A stretch of DNA of 64,000 nt, from NCBI RefSeq assembly GCF_017811815.1, contig NZ_JADKZI010000003.1:467549-531548 (forward strand). The letters are read 5' to 3'. A program made the translations under genes and the position numbers. The notes below the pieces were generated by a model, which searched no databases, was not told the DNA's origin, and saw only the letters and a program-made list of their open reading frames with translations. Positions 7,897 to 17,170 of the stretch are shown here, one piece after another. Numbering within the stretch: the stretch's first letter is position 1; the number at the start of each line of letters is the position of its first letter. The DNA is from Flavonifractor sp. AGMB03687. Lineage in GTDB: Bacteria > Bacillota > Clostridia > Oscillospirales > Oscillospiraceae.

Positions 7897-8820
7897 TTAC
7901 AGCTTGCCGCACACCTTGCCGGGGTTGAGCAGGTTCTTGGGGTCAAAGACCGCCTTGATGCCCCGCATCAGCTCCATGCTGGTCTCGCCCAGGAAGGCCT
8001 CCAGATAGCCCACCTTGGCCGAGCCGATGCCGTGCTCGCCGGACACCAGGCCGTCCAGCTCCCGGGCCTTCTGGTAGACCAGCTCCATGAAGCGGTCGGC
8101 CTTCTTCAGGAACTCGTCCTGGTCCATGTCGTTGGCGCACACGTTGACATGGACGTTGCCGTCGCCGGCGTGGCCGCTGGGCCGCACCGCCAGGCCCACC
8201 TCGTCCTCCAGGGACACGCAGTAGTGGACGAACTCGGGGATCTTGGGGATAGGCACCACCACGTCGCACTCATCGCTGAGCTGGAACTTGGCCAGCAGGG
8301 CCTCCAGGCAGGAGGAACGCACCATCCAGGCGCTGCGCATGGCCTCGGGGGTGTCGTACACAATCACGTCCAGGGCGCCGTTCTCCAGGAAGGTTTCGGC
8401 GGCCTTCTCCATGATCTCGTCCAGGTCCTCCTCCTTCTCGCAGTCGAAGGTGGACAGCAGGTAGGCGCCTGCCTCCTGCCCGTCGCTCTTGTCGGGGTAG
8501 ACGTGCTTGCCCAGAAACTCCTCGATCTCCTGGACGCCCTTCCGGGTCATAAACTCCAGGGCCTGGGGATCCAGGCCGGCCATCTTCACCTGAGGCACGC
8601 AGGAGATGGCGTCGTCCAGGGTGGCAAACATGCCAAGCAGGCTCACCGCCTGCTTGGGACGGGGAATGACCTTCAGGCTCAGCTCGGTGATGATGCCCAG
8701 AGTACCCTCAGAGCCGATCATCAGGTGGAGCAGGCTGTAGCCGGAGCTGGTCTTGTTGACCTCGCCGCCGAAGCGGACAATGCGGCCGTCGGGCAGCACC
8801 ACGGTCATGGCCCGGACGTA
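7897..8820 (-). pseudogene. FAD-linked oxidase (GlcD/D-lactate dehydrogenase type), N-terminus missing
   Basis: The visible part corresponds to the C-terminal two thirds of a glycolate oxidase GlcD / D-lactate dehydrogenase subunit. It holds the end of the FAD-binding domain (GGEVNKTSSGYSLLHLMIGS, then EGTLGIITE) and the FAD-oxidase C domain with RPSGHAGDGNVHVNV and SGEHGIGSAKVGYL, ending in the usual LLNPGK. Family members are about 460 residues; only about 305 remain. Reading upstream, homology-like sequence (YVRAMTVVLPDG) stops at about 8820, and a TGA comes two codons later. At exactly this point an oppositely oriented protease gene begins in mid-domain. The protein should be inactive as it stands, because half of the FAD site is absent. 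Confidence 0.85.
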
Positions 8821-10697
8821 TGGTCAACACCATGTACCAGAACATTCTGGCCTGGGAGGAAGAGCTCTTCATCGCCAACAAGGTCCAGGGTATCATCGAC
8901 TCTGACGCCACCCTGTCCGGCTATCAGTACCCCATGACCACCCGTCAGAACATCCGCTACATGCGCATGTTCGCCGGTGCCTTCATGTACGCCGCCGGCA
9001 ACCACATCGGCGTGGAGTACGGCTCCACCTCCGCCCTGGTTCAGGGCAAGCCCACCTCCGCTACCGGCGCGGGCAAGTCCAACGGCCTGTTCGGCTGGGG
9101 CATCGCCCATGAGATCGGCCACAACATGGACAAGCTGGGCAAGGCCGAGATCACCAACAACATCTACTCCCTGGCCCTCCAGGCCTGGGACGGCAGCTCC
9201 ATGGCCCTGGATACCCGTCTCACCGCCGACGGGCGTTGGGAGACCATCTTCAACAAGGTCGCCCAGGGCCGCCCCGGCTCCGCCAACAACGTGTTTGTGC
9301 AGCTGGGCATGTACTGGCAGCTCCACCTGGCCTATGACGAGGCCGATGAGCCTCTGGCCTTCTACAACCAGTTCTTTAAGCTGTGGAAGTCCGGCGCGTA
9401 CAGCGGCTACACCTACGACGAGCGGGTAGCCCTCATCGCCTCCCAGGTGGCCAACCGCAACCTCACTGAGTTCTTCACCCGCTGGGGCATGACCCTCAGC
9501 GATGAGGTGAAGGGCATGCTGAACGACTACCATACCGAGGAGCGTGCCATCTGGTATCTGAACGACGCCTCCCGTACCTACCGTCTGAATAGCGGCAGCG
9601 CCGCCAGCGGTTCCGCTGCGGTCTCCGCCTCTGTGAACGAGTCCAAGGTGACCCTGACCATGAGCCACACCGACAGCGACAAGATCCTGGGCTATGAGAT
9701 CCGCCGCAACAATGTGGTCATCGGCTTTACCACCGAGAACACCTATGTGGACGATCTGGGCGCTGCCAACAACCTGACCTACACCTACTCTGTGGTGCCC
9801 GTGGACAAGCTGGGCAACCTGGGCAGCGAGGCCGAGAGCAACGAGGTCCGCGTGGCCTACGACAAGACCATCAGCGCCGACCTGTACGACCTGAACCGTG
9901 AGGACGGCACCATTACCATCACCATGAAGAATGGTACCTCCGTCCCCGTTACCGGCATCAAGGTGACCGGCACCGGCCTGTCCGGTCAGTACACCGTGAA
10001 GGTGAAGGCTGACGCCAAAGCGGAGGATTGGACCACCGCCAAGACCGGCACCCTGTCCGACGACACCGTGGTGGCCTACTTCACCAAGCCCGGCGCGCCC
10101 GAAAGCGATACCCGCATCTGGACCTACGACGCCGCTGTGCTGGAGATCACCGGTATCCCTGAGAATGCTGACGTTCAGCTGCTGGACTACCCCGGCGACC
10201 GTGTGGACTTCTACGAGGGCGCCACTGTGGGCGTACTGAAGGACGACTACCGCTACGGCGACGAGGCCGACGAAGTCATTGAGGAAGGCACCCTGGTGAT
10301 CCTGGGTACCTACCGCGGCGATCCCACCTACAACTACGTGGGCATTGAGGCGGTGTACAACACCACCAGCGAGGCCGCCGAGGCCAACGGCATCACCACC
10401 ATCACCCGTGCCATGAACGGCTACGGTCTGCTTCTGGCCGAGATCCCCGCCGACGGCGCAGTCAGCGACACCAGCGACGGCTTCTTTATCTTCGTGCCCG
10501 ACCTGGAGTCTGAGAAGGAGCTCAACAAGCAGGACGGCGTCACCGACGCCTATCCCCTGGAGATCCGCGCGGTGTTCTACCGCACCGACGACGCCACCAG
10601 CGCCGACAGCAAGCGGGTCACCAGCCAGACTCTGTGGATCAGCTTCCCTGGAGAGGATGATCTGCCTCTCATCGATCTGAAAAACGACCTCAAGTAA
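8820..10697 (+). CDS. M60-like zinc metalloprotease, N-terminus missing
   Basis: The 625-residue frame has a peptidase M60 (gluzincin, mucin-targeting) catalytic region: GWGIAHEIGHNMDK with HEIGH at 97-101 and the third ligand Glu110 in EITNNIYS, all complete. It continues with a fibronectin-III-like module (about 245-345, ending YSVVPVDKLGNLGSEAE) and further beta-rich modules. M60 enzymes are secreted and cleave glycoproteins such as mucins. No signal peptide or upstream domains are present. The ATG at 8820 has no ribosome site and lies at the breakpoint shared with the truncated GlcD gene, so the original 5' part has been lost or is wrongly assembled. The following SLH gene begins 9 bases after the stop. 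Confidence 0.83.
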   Translation: MVNTMYQNILAWEEELFIANKVQGIIDSDATLSGYQYPMTTRQNIRYMRMFAGAFMYAAGNHIGVEYGSTSALVQGKPTSATGAGKSNGLFGWGIAHEIGHNMDKLGKAEITNNIYSLALQAWDGSSMALDTRLTADGRWETIFNKVAQGRPGSANNVFVQLGMYWQLHLAYDEADEPLAFYNQFFKLWKSGAYSGYTYDERVALIASQVANRNLTEFFTRWGMTLSDEVKGMLNDYHTEERAIWYLNDASRTYRLNSGSAASGSAAVSASVNESKVTLTMSHTDSDKILGYEIRRNNVVIGFTTENTYVDDLGAANNLTYTYSVVPVDKLGNLGSEAESNEVRVAYDKTISADLYDLNREDGTITITMKNGTSVPVTGIKVTGTGLSGQYTVKVKADAKAEDWTTAKTGTLSDDTVVAYFTKPGAPESDTRIWTYDAAVLEITGIPENADVQLLDYPGDRVDFYEGATVGVLKDDYRYGDEADEVIEEGTLVILGTYRGDPTYNYVGIEAVYNTTSEAAEANGITTITRAMNGYGLLLAEIPADGAVSDTSDGFFIFVPDLESEKELNKQDGVTDAYPLEIRAVFYRTDDATSADSKRVTSQTLWISFPGEDDLPLIDLKNDLK

Positions 10698-10706
10698 ACC
10701 GAAAGG

Positions 10707-11842
10707 ATGAACATGTTGCGTAAGCTCTCTGTCTTACTTCTGACCCTCTGCCTGCTGACCGCCGCCCTCACCCCCTGGGCGGCGGTCAGCCGGTGGCCTG
10801 CGGCTGGAGACCTCCTCTCAGGAGGCCGCCAGCCAAGAAGTGGGCTTCTCCGGCGTATCCTCTAACTGCCAGATCATCCAGGCCACTTTTACCCTCTCCA
10901 ACAACAGCACTACCTACGACTTTACCACGGACGGCGGCCTGGACGCCCTGCCCGGTATCTACACCACCTACAAGCAGGAAGGCAACACCCTCACCGTCTA
11001 TGTCACCGCCAAGTCCGGCGTGCTGACGGATAACGGCACCCTCACCCTGGGCACCATCTCCGCAAACGACGGCACCCATTTTACCGTGGAAAAGGCCTCC
11101 GGCGTGAAGGTAGTTGGCTCCGACCACTCCGAGACCACCTATCCCTCCGTGGATCAGGGCGGCTCCACCGGCGGCTCTGACAATGGTTCCAATGGTTCCG
11201 ATAACGGCTCCGGCGGTTCCGACAGCGGCAATAACGGCGGCGGCTCCACCGGTGGTTCTACCGGCGGTTCCAACGGCGGCACCAGCACCACCAGCCGTGC
11301 CATCACCATCCAGAGTTCCTTCGGCGGCAAGGTCATCGCCAGCGCCGCTGAGGCCATTCCCGGCAAGGTGATCACCCTCACCGCCACCCCCAACTCCGGC
11401 TATACCCTCCAGTCTCTGAAGGTGACCACCGCCTCCGGTAAGGCGGTGTCCCTCACCCATCAGCGGCGGCGCTACCTTCGCCGACGTCAGTTCCGGCCAG
11501 TGGTATTCCGACGGCGTGGCCCGGGCCAGCGCCAACGGCATTGTCACCGGCTACTCCAACGGCAGCTTCGGACCCAACGACACCATCACCCGGGAGCAGA
11601 TGGCCGCCATCCTCTACCGGTACGCCCGCTACAAGGGCTACGATGTGTCCGCCCGGGCCCAGCTGAGCAGCTATTCCGATGCCAGCCAGGTGGCCTCCTA
11701 CGCCACAGAATCTATGAGCTGGGCGGTGGGCTCCGGCCTGATCACCGGCACCAGCGGGACCACCCTCTCTCCCGCCGGCTCCGCCACCCGGGCCCAGGCC
11801 GCTGTGATTCTGGCTCGCTTCTGCCAGAACCTGGCGGACTGA
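10707..11842 (+). pseudogene. SLH-domain surface protein with two reading-frame lesions
   Basis: A GAAAGG site and ATG at 10707 begin a clear signal peptide (MNMLRKLSVLLLTLCLLTAA...), but that frame stops about 50 codons in. The mature protein continues one frame over, from about 10790 (LRLETSSQEAASQEVGFSGV), through a beta-sandwich, a Gly/Ser/Asn linker (about 11155-11290) and a bacterial-repeat-like domain. At about 11450-11462 the frame changes again: the repeat domain ends early and an SLH pair starts (FADVSSGQWYSDGVARASANG, TREQMAAILYRYA), ending at 11842. The first lesion is a single-base shift; the second looks like a deletion across low-complexity sequence. SLH domains anchor proteins to cell-wall polymers. 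Real decay and assembly error are both possible. Confidence 0.78.
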
Positions 11843-11860
11843 TCTCTCCGCAAATCAACA

Positions 11861-11907
11861 AGCCCGCGCCCCGTTTCTAATTTGGAAACGGGGCGCGGGC
11901 TCTTTTT
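11861..11907 (+). terminator. Intrinsic terminator
   Basis: Perfect 17-base arms (AGCCCGCGCCCCGTTTC and its complement), a seven-base loop and a T run at 11901-11907. It closes the SLH gene and faces the convergent deacetylase gene. Confidence 0.9.
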
Positions 11908-11910
11908 TGC

Positions 11911-12681
11911 TCAGGTACAGGGCTGCTGCCGCCCCGTGTGGTCAATGGTATAGTCGGTGCCGCAGGTGCCGGGCAGGATGATCTGGGAGATGGGTACAAA
12001 GGTGTATCCCTCCTGGAGCAGGCACTCAATGATGCCGGGCAGCGCCTCCGGCGTGTGGATGGCGGCGTTGTGGAAGAGCACGATGGAGCCGGGGCACACC
12101 CGACTCACCACCCGCTGGGTGATCTCATTTGCCGGGATCTCCTTCCAGTCCAGGCTATCCACATCCCACTGGATGGGCTCCATGCCGATGGAGCGGATGG
12201 CAGAGATCACATGGTCGTCATACTCCCCGTAGGGGCAGCGGATGAGGGTAGGCCGCACGCCGGTGATGGCCTCGATTTTGTCGTTGCAGGCCTCCACATC
12301 GGCCACGATCTCCTCGGTGGACAAGCTGTTGAAATGGGCGTGGGTGTTGGAGTGGTTCATGATCTCATGGCCTGCGTCGTGGAGGGCCTTCACCGACTCG
12401 GGGTATTTGTCCACCCAGTCCCCCACCACGAAAAAGGTAGCTTTAATTTGGTACTCCCCCAGAATGTCGATGAGCTGCTGGGTGTCCTCATTGCCCCAGG
12501 CAGCGTCAAAGGAGATGGCCACCATCTTCTGATCCCGCTGGACGCAGTAGATGGGCAGCTGGCGGTTGGTGGACGCGGCGCTCACCACCTCGGGATAGTT
12601 GACCACATAGAACATGGCTGCCGCCGCCAGGGCGCAGGCCAGCACCGCCAGCAGCTTCCGCCGCAGTAAAATAATCTTCAT
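11911..12681 (-). CDS. Membrane-anchored polysaccharide deacetylase (PdaB-like)
   Basis: The 256-residue protein has an N-terminal membrane anchor (about 8-28) and one NodB-type domain that removes acetyl groups from amino sugars of peptidoglycan or a related polymer outside the membrane. Motifs in order: SFDAAWG (57-63, catalytic Asp59), ATFFVVGDW, NHSNTH (109-114, metal ligands His110 and His114) and IRCPYGEYD (147-155). The FDAAWG form and overall length are those of sporulation-associated PdaB rather than of secreted chitin deacetylases. The start at 12681 has a perfect AGGAGG eight bases upstream. A longer open frame to 13140 crosses the opposite gene and its promoter and is rejected. 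Confidence 0.88.
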   Translation of the reverse strand: MKIILLRRKLLAVLACALAAAAMFYVVNYPEVVSAASTNRQLPIYCVQRDQKMVAISFDAAWGNEDTQQLIDILGEYQIKATFFVVGDWVDKYPESVKALHDAGHEIMNHSNTHAHFNSLSTEEIVADVEACNDKIEAITGVRPTLIRCPYGEYDDHVISAIRSIGMEPIQWDVDSLDWKEIPANEITQRVVSRVCPGSIVLFHNAAIHTPEALPGIIECLLQEGYTFVPISQIILPGTCGTDYTIDHTGRQQPCT

Positions 12682-12758
12682 AGCCGTACCTCCTACCATC
12701 TGATTGATACAGACTATGACAAGATCTTCCGGTTCAGAAGGGGCGGATTTCCTGTAGC

Positions 12759-12788
12759 TTGACAGCCCCCATCCCCTCCGTGTATGAT
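12759..12788 (+). promoter_or_regulatory. Sigma-A-type promoter
   Basis: TTGACA (12759-12764), 18-base spacer, TATGAT (12783-12788). It lies 35 bases before the start at 12823 and rules out the upstream ATG at 12784. Confidence 0.7.
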
Positions 12789-12822
12789 GAGAGAGCAGAA
12801 TCACACAGAAAGGGGCGCGGTC

Positions 12823-13128
12823 ATGGAAGAGAACAAACCCTATTGGGAAGGCAAGCACTTCTCCTTCTACACCAACAAGGAGTGCGAGTATTTCCCCTGC
12901 CACAAGGTCCCCGAGGGACAGGACTTTAACTGCCTGTTCTGCTACTGCCCGCTGTATATGCTGGGCCGGGAGTGCGGCGGCAACTTCAAGTATCTGGAGA
13001 GCGGCATCAAGGACTGCAGCAACTGTACCCTCCCCCACAAGCGGGAGAACTACGGCTACATTGCCGCCAAGTTCCAGGAGATTGCCAAAACCATGGCCGA
13101 CCGGGAGCGGGAAGCCGAACAGAAGTAA
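12823..13128 (+). CDS. Cysteine-rich small domain protein
   Basis: This 101-residue protein belongs to the Cys_rich_small family, recognisable from HFSFYTNKECEYFPCHKV followed by NCLFCYCPLYMLGREC and CSNCTLPH. Nine or more cysteines in CxxC-like spacing suggest that it binds zinc or an Fe-S cluster. The family occurs widely in anaerobic clostridia and is often next to or fused with cobalamin and methyl-transfer genes; its function is not established. Here it precedes the metF-metH folate/B12 operon, separated by a terminator. The start at 12823 follows AAAGGGG and fits the promoter at 12759-12788. Confidence 0.8.
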   Translation: MEENKPYWEGKHFSFYTNKECEYFPCHKVPEGQDFNCLFCYCPLYMLGRECGGNFKYLESGIKDCSNCTLPHKRENYGYIAAKFQEIAKTMADREREAEQK

Positions 13129-13141
13129 CACGCACAACAAG

Positions 13142-13173
13142 AGGGTCAGCTGTCAAACAGCTGGCCCTTTCTT
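13142..13173 (+). terminator. Intrinsic terminator
   Basis: Eleven-base arms (AGGGTCAGCTG / CAGCTGGCCCT, one wobble pair) with a five-base loop and a T-rich tail follow the Cys-rich gene. Confidence 0.8.
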
Positions 13174-13248
13174 TTTGGTAAGCGATAGGATTTTTCACCC
13201 ATGTGTGATATAATGATCCCTAATTCCCCAAGCGAAGGAGATGCTTCC

Positions 13249-14109
13249 ATGAAGATCATCGACATTTTGAACCAGGACCGCCCCACGCTGTCCTTTGAGG
13301 TTTTTCCCCCCAAGACCAGCGACACCTATGATTCCGTGGCCAAGGCCACCCAGGAGATCGCCGCCCTGCGGCCCGATTTTATGAGCGTCACCTACGGCGC
13401 CGGCGGCGGCACCAGCGACTACACCGTGGGCATTGCCGCCGGTATCCAGCAGCAGTACGGCGTGGACGTGCTGGCCCACCTGACCTGTGCCTCCTCCACC
13501 CGGGAGCATGTGGCCCAGGTGCTGGAGCACCTGAAGGAGAAGGGCATCCAGAACGTGCTGGCCCTCCGGGGCGACATTCCCGAGGGGGGCGCCCCCGCCC
13601 ACGACTACCAGTACGCCGCCCAGCTGGTGAAGGACATCAAGGCCCACGGCGACTTCTGCATCGGCGGCGCCTGCTACCCCGAGGGGCACCCCGAGTCCCC
13701 CACCAAAAACGCCGACATCGACCATCTGAAGGCCAAGGTGGAGGCGGGCTGCCAGTTCCTCACCACTCAGATGTTCTTTGACAACAACATTCTCTACAAC
13801 TTCCTCTACCGCATCCGGGAGAAGGGCATCACCGTGCCGGTGGTGGCGGGCATCATGCCGGTGACCAACGGCAAGCAAATCGCCCGCATCTGCAAGCTGT
13901 CGGGCACCTACCTGCCCGAGCGGTTCAAGGCCATCGTGGACAAGTTCGGGGACAACCCCGCCGCCATGCGCCAGGCCGGTGTGGCCTACGCCGCCGAGCA
14001 GATCATTGACCTCATCGCCAACGGCGTGGAGCACATCCACATCTACTCCATGAACAAGCCTGAGATCGCCGCCTCCATCCAGACCAGCCTGTCGGAGGTT
14101 CTGAAATGA
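13249..14109 (+). CDS. metF: 5,10-methylenetetrahydrofolate reductase
   Basis: The 286-residue FAD barrel reduces methylene-THF to methyl-THF, the methyl donor for MetH. Characteristic segments are the opening PTLSFEVFPPKT, the SVTYGAGGGT flavin loop, HLTCASSTRE and NVLALRGD (substrate and NADH site). An extended -10 (TGATATAAT, ending at 13214) and a GAAGGAG site 8 bases before the ATG at 13249 define the start; the in-frame codon at 13201 lies upstream of the -10. The stop overlaps the next ATG (ATGA), so the reductase, the reactivation domain and MetH are translationally linked. Confidence 0.95.
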   Translation: MKIIDILNQDRPTLSFEVFPPKTSDTYDSVAKATQEIAALRPDFMSVTYGAGGGTSDYTVGIAAGIQQQYGVDVLAHLTCASSTREHVAQVLEHLKEKGIQNVLALRGDIPEGGAPAHDYQYAAQLVKDIKAHGDFCIGGACYPEGHPESPTKNADIDHLKAKVEAGCQFLTTQMFFDNNILYNFLYRIREKGITVPVVAGIMPVTNGKQIARICKLSGTYLPERFKAIVDKFGDNPAAMRQAGVAYAAEQIIDLIANGVEHIHIYSMNKPEIAASIQTSLSEVLK

Positions 14110-14749
14110 TCCACACCCCCCGTAGGGAGGCCCTGCGTTATCTGGGCTGCCGTGGGACAGAGCCCGACGAGGCCACCGCCGCCCTGCTGGAGGAGCGCAT
14201 CCAGGCGGTGGAGAATGCCGCCGAGCCCCGGTGGACCGCCCTGGAGGTCCTCCTCACCCTCCGCCCCGGCGGGGTGGAGCTGGGGGACTGGTCCATCCAC
14301 AGTGAAAAGCTGCGGGCCCACCTGGAGGGCTGCACCGCCGCCCTCCTCTTTGGGGCCACCCTGGGGGTAGGGGTGGACCGGCTCATCGCCCGCTCGCGGC
14401 AGGCCAGGTGGCCCGGGCCGCCGTAGATCAGGCGGTGGCCGCCGCCCTCATTGAGGCGGTGTGCGACGACGCCTGCGACCAGCTGGCAGAGCGCTACCCC
14501 GGTCGCTACCTGCGGCCCCGGTTCAGCCCCGGCTACGGGGACTTCCCCCTCACCGACCAGCCCGAGCTGGTGCGGCGGCTGGACGGGCCCCGGAAGATCG
14601 GCCTCACCGCCACCGACACCTGCCTGCTGGCCCCCATCAAGTCGGTGACGGCAGTGATCGGCCTGTCCAACACCCCCGGCAAATGTCACGCCGGGGGCTG
14701 CGCCACCTGTTCCAAAACCAACTGCGCCTTTAGGAGAGATACCACATGA
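14106..14749 (+). pseudogene. Methionine synthase reactivation-domain protein, frameshifted
   Basis: Two frames together form a stand-alone vitamin-B12-dependent methionine synthase activation domain of about 210 residues, which binds S-adenosylmethionine and supports reductive methylation of inactive cob(II)alamin in MetH. The first part (14106 to about 14395) ends in ATLGVGVDRLIARS. The second resumes one frame over from about 14396 (AAGQVARAAVDQAVAAALIEAVCDDACDQL) and contains the diagnostic RFSPGYGDFPL and the Cys-rich end CHAGGCATCSKTNC. One base appears missing in the GC-rich stretch near 14385-14400. Both edges overlap neighbours by ATGA, so the gene looked functional until recently, or the shift is a sequencing error. 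Confidence 0.85.
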
Positions 14750-17130
14750 AATTCATCGACGCGCTGCACAGCCAGCGCCTGTTTTTCGACGGCGGCACCG
14801 GCACCCTGCTCCAGGCTCAGGGCCTGAAGGGCGGCGAGCTGCCCGAAACCTGGAACCTGCTCCACCCGGAGCGCATCTCCGCCCTCCACCGGGCCTACCT
14901 GGAGGCTGGGAGCAACATCCTGTGTACCAACACCTTCGGCGCCAACGCCCTGAAGTTCCCCGCCGGCGGTCAATTTGACCTGGAAGAGCTGGTGGCCGCC
15001 GGGGTGCGGCTGGCCTGTGAGGCCAGGGACGCCGACCCCCGGCCCGACGTGTTCGTGGCTCTGGACATGGGCCCCACCGGCAAGCTGCTCAAGCCCATGG
15101 GCGACCTGGACTTCGAGGACGCGGTGGCCCTGTACGCCCAGGTGGTGAAAGCAGGCGCCGCCGCCGGAGCCGACCTGGTGCTCATCGAGACCATGAGCGA
15201 CTCCTACGAGGCCAAAGCCGCCGTGCTGGCCGCCAAGGAGAACTGCGACCTGCCGGTGGTGGTGACCACGGTGTACGGCGAGAACGGCAAGCTGCTCACC
15301 GGCGGCACCCCCGCCTCCACCGTGGCTCTGATGGAAGGTCTGGGCGTGGACGCCCTGGGCGTCAACTGCGGCCTGGGCCCCGCCCAGATGCTGCCCATCG
15401 TGAAGCAGTTGCTGGAGTATGCCTCGGTGCCTCTGATCGTCAACCCCAACGCCGGTCTGCCCCACGCCTGCGACGGCTGTACCGTCTTCGACGTGGGCCC
15501 GGCGGAATTTGCCGTCCACATGGGTGTCATTGCCGACCTGGGCGTCCAGATCCTGGGCGGCTGCTGCGGCACCACCCCCGACCACATCAGGGCCGTCGTG
15601 GACGTGTGCCGGGACAAGCCCTTCACCCCCGCCGCGGACAAGGGCCGCACCCTGGTGTCCTCCTACGCCCAGGCGGTGGAGATCGGCCGTGCCCCCGTGG
15701 TCATCGGCGAGCGCATCAACCCCACCGGTAAGAAGAAATTCCAGCAGGCCCTGCGGGACCACAACATTGAGTACCTCCTCAACGAGGCCTTTGCCCAGGA
15801 GGAGGCGGGAGCCCAGGTGCTGGACGTGAACGTGGGTCTGCCCGAGATCGACGAGCCCGCCCTGCTGGTGGAGGTGATGGAATCCCTCCAGGCCGTCCTT
15901 CCCCTCCCCCTCCAGCTGGACACCTCCGACCCGGAGGCCATGGAGCGGGCCATGCGCCGCTACAACGGCAAGCCCATGCTCAACTCGGTGTCCGGCAAGG
16001 CCGAGAGCATGGCCGCCCTCTTCCCCCTGGTGAAGAAGTATGGCGGCGTGGTGGTGGGCCTGGCCCTGGATGAGAACGGCATCCCCGCCACAGCGGAGGG
16101 CCGGCTGGCCATCGCCAAAAAGATCTGCGACACCGCCGCCCAGTACGGCATCCCCAGAAAGGAGATCGTCATCGATCCCCTGACCCTCACCATCTCCTCC
16201 GAGCCGGAGGCCGCCAAGGTCACCCTGGAGGCGGTGGGCCGCATCAAGAAGGAGCTGGGAGTATCCACCATTCTGGGCGTGTCCAACGTGTCCTTTGGTC
16301 TCCCCAAGCGGGAGCTGGTGAACACCGCCTTCTTCACCATGGCTCTCCAGCAGGGGCTGGACTGCGCCATCCTCAACCCCAACAACGCTTCCATGATGGG
16401 AGCCTGGCGGAGCTATCAGGCCCTCATGGGTCTGGACCCCCAGTGCGGCCGCTACATCGCCGCCTACGGCGGGCAGGAAGCCCCCTCCGCTCCGGTGGCC
16501 GCCGGGGATGGCCCCTCCCTTACCGATTGCGTCCTGCGGGGCAGCAAGGAGGGAGCGGCTCAGGCCGCTCAGGCCGCCCTGGACAGCGGCAAGGCCCCCC
16601 TGGACATCGTGGACAGCGTGCTCATCCCCGCCCTGGACCAGGTGGGTCAGGGCTTTGAGAAGGGCACCCTCTTCCTGCCCCAGCTGCTCATGAGCGCCGA
16701 GGCCGCCAAGGCCGCCTTTGCCGTGGTGCAGAACGCCATGTCCGGCGAGGACCGGCCCAGCCAGGGCGCCGTGGTGCTGGCCACCGTCAAGGGGGACATC
16801 CACGACATCGGCAAGAACATCGTCAAGGTGCTGCTGGAAAACTACAGCTTCACCGTCATCGACCTGGGCCGGGATGTGACCCCGGAGCGCATTGTGGAGG
16901 CCGCCGGACAGCCCGGCGTGAAACTGGTGGGCCTCAGCGCCCTGATGACCACCACCGTGGTGAGCATGGAGGAGACCATCCGCCAGCTGCGGGAGCACTG
17001 CCCCCAGGTGAAGATCGTGGTGGGCGGCGCGGTACTCACCCCCGCCTACGCCGACCAGATCGGGGCAGACTGCTACGCCAAGGACGCCATGGCCACCGTC
17101 CGGTACGCCAAGGAGATCTATCAAAACTAA
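14746..17130 (+). CDS. metH: Cobalamin-dependent methionine synthase (without reactivation domain)
   Basis: At 794 residues this is MetH without the C-terminal SAM-binding activation domain, which is encoded separately just upstream. Domains in order: homocysteine S-methyltransferase barrel (1 to about 290) with zinc ligands C208, C273 and C274 (GGCCGTTPDHIRA); pterin-binding methyl-THF domain (about 310-570, GERINPTGKKKF and DVNVGLPEIDEP); cobalamin cap and B12 domain (about 590-794) with DIHDIGKNIV, His686 being the lower cobalt ligand. It transfers the methyl group of methyl-THF to homocysteine. The gene is last in the operon, 8 bases before a strong terminator. Confidence 0.95.
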   Translation: MKFIDALHSQRLFFDGGTGTLLQAQGLKGGELPETWNLLHPERISALHRAYLEAGSNILCTNTFGANALKFPAGGQFDLEELVAAGVRLACEARDADPRPDVFVALDMGPTGKLLKPMGDLDFEDAVALYAQVVKAGAAAGADLVLIETMSDSYEAKAAVLAAKENCDLPVVVTTVYGENGKLLTGGTPASTVALMEGLGVDALGVNCGLGPAQMLPIVKQLLEYASVPLIVNPNAGLPHACDGCTVFDVGPAEFAVHMGVIADLGVQILGGCCGTTPDHIRAVVDVCRDKPFTPAADKGRTLVSSYAQAVEIGRAPVVIGERINPTGKKKFQQALRDHNIEYLLNEAFAQEEAGAQVLDVNVGLPEIDEPALLVEVMESLQAVLPLPLQLDTSDPEAMERAMRRYNGKPMLNSVSGKAESMAALFPLVKKYGGVVVGLALDENGIPATAEGRLAIAKKICDTAAQYGIPRKEIVIDPLTLTISSEPEAAKVTLEAVGRIKKELGVSTILGVSNVSFGLPKRELVNTAFFTMALQQGLDCAILNPNNASMMGAWRSYQALMGLDPQCGRYIAAYGGQEAPSAPVAAGDGPSLTDCVLRGSKEGAAQAAQAALDSGKAPLDIVDSVLIPALDQVGQGFEKGTLFLPQLLMSAEAAKAAFAVVQNAMSGEDRPSQGAVVLATVKGDIHDIGKNIVKVLLENYSFTVIDLGRDVTPERIVEAAGQPGVKLVGLSALMTTTVVSMEETIRQLREHCPQVKIVVGGAVLTPAYADQIGADCYAKDAMATVRYAKEIYQN

Positions 17131-17137
17131 TGCATAG

Positions 17138-17170
17138 AAAAAGGACCGCTGCGGTGCAGCGGTCCTTTTT
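17138..17170. terminator. Bidirectional terminator
   Basis: Perfect 15-base arms (AAAAAGGACCGCTGC and complement) with a three-base loop lie between the convergent metH and hydF genes. Confidence 0.9.

Noticed and set aside
12682-13140. N-terminal extension of the polysaccharide deacetylase
   Set aside because: It would cross the opposite Cys-rich gene and its promoter, while a perfect AGGAGG and membrane anchor mark the start at 12681.
14686-17124. Long minus-strand frame opposite metH
   Set aside because: Same shadow effect; His/Gly/Val-rich translation without recognisable motifs.
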